From DATARH01 sp036278835 (GTDB lineage Bacteria > Pseudomonadota > Alphaproteobacteria > ATCC43930 > CGMCC-115725), in assembly GCA_036278835.1 (NCBI GenBank), contig DASUKH010000272.1, positions 1 through 26,819 on the forward strand: a DNA stretch of 26,819 bases, in the 5' to 3' direction. Position 1 is the first letter of the stretch. Each line of letters opens with the position of its first letter. Made by a program: the position numbers and the translations under genes. The notes under the pieces were generated by a model, which was given only the letters and a program-made list of their open reading frames with translations, was not told the DNA's origin and searched no databases. Positions 22,967 through 26,819 of the stretch are shown piece by piece.

Positions 22967-23273
22967 TCGCACCCGCCCGAAGAATTTCGCGCTGGGATCG
23001 TGGTCGGCGCGTCGGGGGCGATCCACGCTTTTCGGTAAATTCCCGGTTCGCCTCGGACTACCGGAGCGCACCGCGGCAGCGACTGCGGATGATGCGGCGA
23101 ATCCGGATGTGGATCGCCGGCCGAGCTTGCCCCGGCGGAAGCCGGGGGCCGGCATGCCGGCGGGACGCCGGCGGTCCTTTTGGCCGGTACGCAGTCGGCC
23201 GCGACGGCGGGTTGTTGACGTGGCATGGGCAATGCACAACAACCAGTGCAGACCCGGACTCTGGAACCGCGCG
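22967..23273. other. Non-coding divergent recJ/coaX intergenic region
   Basis: About 307 bases between the divergent starts of recJ and coaX. It should hold both promoters, but no convincing -35/-10 pair can be picked. It contains the degenerate REP-like hairpin at 23130-23161. Open frames crossing it in several phases are lengthened only by high GC content, and none resembles a protein. Confidence 0.6.
23130..23161. repeat. Degenerate REP-like hairpin plus 14-bp palindrome
   Basis: CCCCGGC-ggaa-GCCGGGG (23130-23147) is a perfect 7-bp stem with a tetraloop like the repeats at 3971 and 7221. It runs directly into the perfect palindrome GCCGGCATGCCGGC (23148-23161), followed by GGGACGCCGGCGG. 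It lies in the recJ/coaX intergenic region. Confidence 0.6.
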
Positions 23274-24047
23274 ATGCTGCTTGCGATCAATGCCAACAAT
23301 ACCAATACGACCTTCGCCGCCTGGCGGGGCGACACCCTCAAGGGCAGCTGGCGCACCGCGACCGAGGGGCAGCGCACCGCCGACGAGTATGTCGTCTGGC
23401 TCGATCATCTGCTGTCGCTCGACGGGCTGTCGCGCGGCGATGTGAGCGGCGCGGTGATCGCCAGCGTCGTGCCCGAGGTCAATTTCAACCTCGTCACCCT
23501 GTGTCGCAAATATTGCAAGACCGACCCGCTGGTGGTCGGCGACGGCGGCGTCAAGCTCGGCACCAGGGCGCTGGTCGAGCGTCCCGAAGAGGTCGGCGCC
23601 GACCGCATCGTCAATACGGTCGCGGCGCACGACCGCTACAAGGGGCCGCTGATCGTCGTCGATTTCGGCACCGCCACGACGCTCGATGTCATCGATCGCG
23701 ACGGGAATTATATCGGCGGCGTGATCGCGCCTGGGATCAACCTGTCCCTTGCTGCGTTGCACATGGCGGCCGCCAAGCTGCCCAGCGTGCGCATCGGCCG
23801 CACCCGGCGGGTGATCGGCAAGGACACGGTGAGCTGCATGCAATCGGGCATCTATTGGGGGTATGTCGGTCTCGTCGAGGGGCTGGTCGGCCGCATCAAG
23901 GCCGAGTTCGGCGCGCCGATGCGCGTGATCGCCACCGGCGGCCTGGCGCCCTTGTTCGGCGATGCGACCGAAATTATCGAGCGGGTCGATCCCGACCTGA
24001 CCTTATGGGGGCTGCGCCTCGTCTATCGGCACAATACCGGGCGATGA
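23274..24047 (+). CDS. coaX: Type III pantothenate kinase
   Basis: A 257-aa ASKHA-fold kinase phosphorylating pantothenate, the first step of coenzyme A synthesis. Family motifs seen are VVGDGGVKLGTRALVERPEEVGADRIVN with the catalytic Asp110, LIVVDFGTATTLDVID with the metal-site Asp130, GGVIAPGINLSLAALHMAAAKLP, and GIYWGYVGLVEGLV. The N-terminal phosphate loop reads LLAINANNTNT instead of the common L-x-x-D-x-G-N-T-N, so the usual first Asp is Asn6 and the Gly is Asn8. The ATG at 23274 places this loop at the very N terminus as usual. Its TGA overlaps the rnj start (ATGA), so the two are coupled. Confidence 0.94.
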   Translation: MLLAINANNTNTTFAAWRGDTLKGSWRTATEGQRTADEYVVWLDHLLSLDGLSRGDVSGAVIASVVPEVNFNLVTLCRKYCKTDPLVVGDGGVKLGTRALVERPEEVGADRIVNTVAAHDRYKGPLIVVDFGTATTLDVIDRDGNYIGGVIAPGINLSLAALHMAAAKLPSVRIGRTRRVIGKDTVSCMQSGIYWGYVGLVEGLVGRIKAEFGAPMRVIATGGLAPLFGDATEIIERVDPDLTLWGLRLVYRHNTGR

Positions 24048-25732
24048 CCGCGGCGATCCCGGCCGGGGCGGGGCGGACCCCGGAAAACGATCCCGACGCT
24101 CTCTATTTCCTCCCGCTCGGGGGCTCCGGCGAAATCGGGATGAACCTCAACCTCTATTGCTACAAGGGGCAGTGGCTGATCCTCGATTGCGGCGTCACGT
24201 TCGGCGAGGAGGAGCACCAGCCGGGGGTGGACGTGATCATGGCCGACCCGGCCTTTATCGCCGAACGCCGCGACCGGCTGCTCGGCATCGTCGCGACGCA
24301 TGCGCACGAGGACCATATCGGCGCCATCCCCTATCTGTGGCCGCAACTGCAATGCCCGGTATGGGCGACGCCGTTCACCGCCTCGCTCTTGCGCGCCAAG
24401 CTGATCGAGGCGCAGCTTGCAAAACAGGTCGAGATCCATTCGGTGCCGCTGTCCGGCCGCTTTCAGATCGGCCCGTTCGATCTCGAGCTGATCACCCTGA
24501 CCCATTCGATTCCGGAGCCGAACGCCGTGGTAATCCGCACCGGGGCGGGTACGGTCTTGCATACCGGCGACTGGAAGCTCGACCCGGAGCCGCTGATCGG
24601 CGAGCCAACCGACGAGGCGCGGCTGCGTCAGGTCGGCGATGACGGGGTGATGGCGATCGTCTGCGACTCGACCAACGCGCTGCGCGACGGCCATTCGCGT
24701 TCCGAGGGCGATCTCAAGCGCTCGCTGATCGACCTGATCGGCCGCTTCGACACGCGGGTCGCGGTCGCCTGCTTTGCCTCCAATGTCGCGCGGCTGCAGA
24801 CGATCGCCGAGGCGGCGCGGGCGCATGACCGCGACGTGGCGCTGATCGGCCGCTCGCTGTGGCGCATCGAGAAGGCGGCGCGCGAGAACGGCTACCTCGC
24901 CGGGGTGCCGCGATTTCTGACCGAGGACGAGGCCGGCTACGTACCGCGCGACAAAATCCTCTTGATCTGCACGGGCAGCCAGGGCGAGCCGCGCGCCGCG
25001 CTGTCGCGGATCGCGCGCGACGACCACCCGCATATCGTGCTCGAGGAAGGCGACGCGGTGATCTTTTCCTCGCGCATCATCCCGGGCAACGAAAAAGCCA
25101 TCAACCGGCTGCACAACGCGCTCATTCGCATGGGGGTCGAGGTGGTGACCGACGAGGACCATTTCGTCCACGTCTCGGGCCATCCCTACCGCGACGAGCT
25201 GGTGCGCATGTATCAGATGGTGCGGCCGCAGGTGGCGATCCCGGTGCACGGCGAGGCCCGCCACCTGCTCGGCCATGCCGAGCTGGCGCGGCAGTGTCAG
25301 GTGCCGGAGGCGCTGGTCGTCGAGAACGGCGCGATGGTGCGCATCGACCGGTTGGGCGCGGCGGTGGTCGACGAGATTCCGGTCGGCCGCATCGGCAGCG
25401 ACGGCAGGGGCCTCCTGCCGATCGGCGGCACCGTATTGCAGCAGCGCCGGCGGGCCGGCAATGACGGCAGCGTCGTCGCCACTCTGGTGGTCGATCGCAA
25501 GGGCCGCCTCGCGGCGCCGCCGCAAATCAGCCTGATCGGTCTCGCCGAGGCAAACGGCGAGCCGGCGGCGGAAATGCGCGAGGCGTTGACCGATGCGGTC
25601 GAGGCGCTGCCGGCGCCGCAGCGCGCCGACGACAACGCGGTGCGCGAAACCGCCCGCCGCGTTGTGCGGCGGCTCCTCAATCAGCGCTTCGGCAAGCGCT
25701 CGTTGATCGACATCCAGCTGGTGCGGCTGTGA
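24044..25732 (+). CDS. rnj: Ribonuclease J
   Basis: A 562-aa metallo-beta-lactamase/beta-CASP ribonuclease for RNA maturation and 5'-3' decay. The zinc motif ATHAHEDHIGAIPYLWP gives His86, His88, Asp90 and His91; further ligands lie in LTHSIPEPNAVVI and LHTGDWKLDPEP. The beta-CASP part has VACFASNVARLQTI, LICTGSQGEPRAALSRIA and FSSRIIPGNEKAINRL, and the HVSGHPYRDELVRMYQMVRPQVAIPVHGE block is typical of RNase J. Length is normal. The ATG overlaps the coaX stop (ATGA) and its own stop overlaps the next start (GTGA). RNase J in a coaX-rnj-mce order is, to my knowledge, an alphaproteobacterial arrangement. Confidence 0.96.
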   Translation: MTAAIPAGAGRTPENDPDALYFLPLGGSGEIGMNLNLYCYKGQWLILDCGVTFGEEEHQPGVDVIMADPAFIAERRDRLLGIVATHAHEDHIGAIPYLWPQLQCPVWATPFTASLLRAKLIEAQLAKQVEIHSVPLSGRFQIGPFDLELITLTHSIPEPNAVVIRTGAGTVLHTGDWKLDPEPLIGEPTDEARLRQVGDDGVMAIVCDSTNALRDGHSRSEGDLKRSLIDLIGRFDTRVAVACFASNVARLQTIAEAARAHDRDVALIGRSLWRIEKAARENGYLAGVPRFLTEDEAGYVPRDKILLICTGSQGEPRAALSRIARDDHPHIVLEEGDAVIFSSRIIPGNEKAINRLHNALIRMGVEVVTDEDHFVHVSGHPYRDELVRMYQMVRPQVAIPVHGEARHLLGHAELARQCQVPEALVVENGAMVRIDRLGAAVVDEIPVGRIGSDGRGLLPIGGTVLQQRRRAGNDGSVVATLVVDRKGRLAAPPQISLIGLAEANGEPAAEMREALTDAVEALPAPQRADDNAVRETARRVVRRLLNQRFGKRSLIDIQLVRL

Positions 25733-26145
25733 GCGGAAATTTTATCGGCCGGCTCAACCACGTCGCGATCGTTGTTCCCGACCTCGCCGCCGCCGCCGCG
25801 CTTTACCGCGACGCACTCGGTGCCCTTGTGTCACCGCCGCACAAGCTGCCGGCGCACGGGGTCACGGTGGTATTTGTCGAATTGCCGAACAGCAAAATCG
25901 AGCTGCTGGAGCCGCTCGGCGCGGACTCGCCGGTGCGCGGCTTTCTCGACCGCAACCCGGCGGGTGGCATCCACCATCTGTGCTACGAGGTCCCCGACAT
26001 CATGGCCGCCCGCGACCGCCTCACCGCAACCGGCGCCCGCGTGCTGGGCGACGGTGAGCCGAAAACCGGCGCCCACGACAAGCCGGTCCTGTTCCTGCAT
26101 CCGAAGGATTTCCTCGGGACCCTGATCGAACTCGAACAAGCCTGA
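25729..26145 (+). CDS. mce: Methylmalonyl-CoA epimerase
   Basis: A 138-aa VOC-fold enzyme that epimerises (2S)- and (2R)-methylmalonyl-CoA in propionyl-CoA breakdown. It has two beta-alpha-beta-beta-beta modules. Metal ligands fit His11 in LNHVAIVVPD, the His82-His83 region in GGIHHLCYEV, and Glu134 in GTLIELEQ. KIELLEPLGADSPVRGFLDRNPAGG and LHPKDFLGTLIELEQ are family hallmarks. It starts at a GTG (25729) overlapping the rnj stop by four bases (GTGA), indicating translational coupling. Confidence 0.95.
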   Translation: MSGNFIGRLNHVAIVVPDLAAAAALYRDALGALVSPPHKLPAHGVTVVFVELPNSKIELLEPLGADSPVRGFLDRNPAGGIHHLCYEVPDIMAARDRLTATGARVLGDGEPKTGAHDKPVLFLHPKDFLGTLIELEQA

Positions 26146-26185
26146 ACGGTTGCACCGTACTCCCCGGCGACGCAATCTTCGGAAC

Positions 26186-26221
26186 GCGGGCGTCCTGCCC
26201 GCATGCGGGCCGGAGGCCCGC
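26186..26221. repeat. Tandem GC-rich hairpin repeat
   Basis: Two adjacent 6-bp hairpins, GCGGGC-gtcct-GCCCGC (26186-26202) and GCGGGC-cggag-GCCCGC (26205-26221), lie between mce and the SDR gene. The GCGGGCGTCCTGCCCGC form is seen between genes in many GC-rich genomes. It may serve as terminator for the coaX-rnj-mce operon; no T-run follows. Confidence 0.65.
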
Positions 26222-26246
26222 GCTCCGGTAGTATAGGGAGGGGGCG

Positions 26247-26819
26247 ATGGAACTCGGGCTGCGCGGCAGGAAAGCGCTGATCACCGGCGGGTCGAAGGGG
26301 ATCGGGCGCGCCTGCGCCGACGCGCTCGCCGAGGAAGGCGCCGATATCGTGCTGGTATCGCGCACCGAGGCCGATCTGGCGAAAGCGCGCGACGAGATCG
26401 CGTCCCGGCACAACGTCGCTGTGCGCTACCACGCGCTCGACCTCAGCGACGGCCGCAGCGTCGATAGGCTGGCAGCCGACTGTCCGGACATCGACATCCT
26501 CGTCAACAACGCCGGCGCGATCCCCGGCGGCGACATCGCCGAGATCGACGAAGCGCGTTGGCGCCAGGCCTGGGACCTCAAGGTGTTCGGCTACATCAAC
26601 ATGACCCGGCGCTTCTACGCGCTGATGGCGGCGCGCAAGGCCGGGGTCATCGTCAACATTCTCGGTGCGGCCGGCGAGAACCCGGATTTCAACTACATCG
26701 CCGGTTCTTCCGGCAACGCCTCCCTGATGGCGTTCACCCGCGCGATGGGCGGCACCGCTCCGCGCGACGGGCTGCGCGTCGTCGGCATCAACCCCGGCCC
26801 GGTGATGACCGAGCGGCTG
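26247..26819 (+). CDS. SDR-family oxidoreductase-like protein, N-terminal part (runs off the window)
   Basis: 191 codons are visible and the frame is open at the right edge. It is a classical Rossmann-fold SDR by cofactor motifs: ALITGGSKGIGRACADALAEEG (Gly-rich loop at about 14-20), the acidic/basic turn LVSRTEAD, the DLSD adenine contact, and LVNNAGA (87-91). The active site is not canonical: the helix reads N-Y150-I-A-G-S154 in place of Tyr-x3-Lys, and the strand before it is VIVNILGAAG, without the usual catalytic Ser. The proline-rich INPGPVMTERL segment is normal. The ATG at 26247 has an AGGGAGGGGG ribosome site. I recall related proteins with YIxGSxGNAxLMAFTRAxG in other alphaproteobacteria, so this seems a subfamily trait rather than decay. 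Confidence 0.9.
   Translation, partial: MELGLRGRKALITGGSKGIGRACADALAEEGADIVLVSRTEADLAKARDEIASRHNVAVRYHALDLSDGRSVDRLAADCPDIDILVNNAGAIPGGDIAEIDEARWRQAWDLKVFGYINMTRRFYALMAARKAGVIVNILGAAGENPDFNYIAGSSGNASLMAFTRAMGGTAPRDGLRVVGINPGPVMTERL

Noticed and set aside
22967..23377. Upstream extension of RecJ by 137 codons
   Set aside because: It overlaps the coaX start region and a repeat and has no RecJ similarity; the ATG at 22966 gives a normal-length protein.
26153..26222. Possible tRNA or small RNA between mce and the SDR gene
   Set aside because: The sequence consists of two simple GC-rich hairpins without cloverleaf features; better explained as an intergenic repeat or terminator.

Overview
The window is GC-rich, densely coded bacterial chromosome, most likely from an alphaproteobacterium (Hyphomicrobiales or Rhodospirillales type). 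Support comes from the coaX-rnj-mce gene order with overlapping start and stop codons, a long glutamine-dependent NAD synthetase, a branched-chain amino acid (Liv) ABC operon beside oxidoreductase and amidohydrolase genes, and palindromic intergenic repeats of a kind common in those genomes (including the one whose translation reads CRHCERSEAI). No rRNA, tRNA, CRISPR array, transposase, integrase or phage gene was seen.

Layout. 1-3854 (minus strand): a Liv-type ABC operon in the order substrate-binding protein, two permeases, two ATPases; the last ATPase runs off the left edge. 4102-7134 (minus): an epoxide-hydrolase-like alpha/beta hydrolase, a NIPSNAP-family protein and an FMN-dependent alpha-hydroxy-acid dehydrogenase with an N-terminal membrane anchor, plausibly a small catabolic group served by the transporter. 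7318-12398 (minus): an unknown membrane/coiled-coil protein, NAD synthetase, an atypical CDF transporter and a HlyD-like adaptor. 12581-13459 (plus): another alpha/beta hydrolase.

13481-17303 is the most interesting part. It holds a C39-peptidase ABC exporter and its HlyD/CvaA-type adaptor on the minus strand, and divergently a 68-residue precursor with a classic double-glycine leader and a Gly/Asn/Tyr-rich, cysteine-free tail. This looks like a self-contained small-peptide (microcin or class II bacteriocin-like, or signalling peptide) export system: the peptidase domain would cut after GG and the exporter and adaptor would carry the 46-residue peptide out. No immunity gene or modification enzyme is recognisable. 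Dyad symmetries lie in the shared promoter region and a perfect 11-bp inverted repeat follows the peptide gene.

17304-17611 is non-coding and full of hairpin repeats. 17612-20493 holds an amidohydrolase, a cupin and, divergently, an LLM-type flavin monooxygenase. 20474-22966 (minus) holds nicotinamidase pncA and recJ. 23274-26145 (plus) is the coupled coaX-rnj-mce operon. The window ends inside an SDR-fold gene that lacks the usual catalytic Lys and Ser. nadE and pncA both belong to NAD synthesis and salvage but lie about 10 kb apart.
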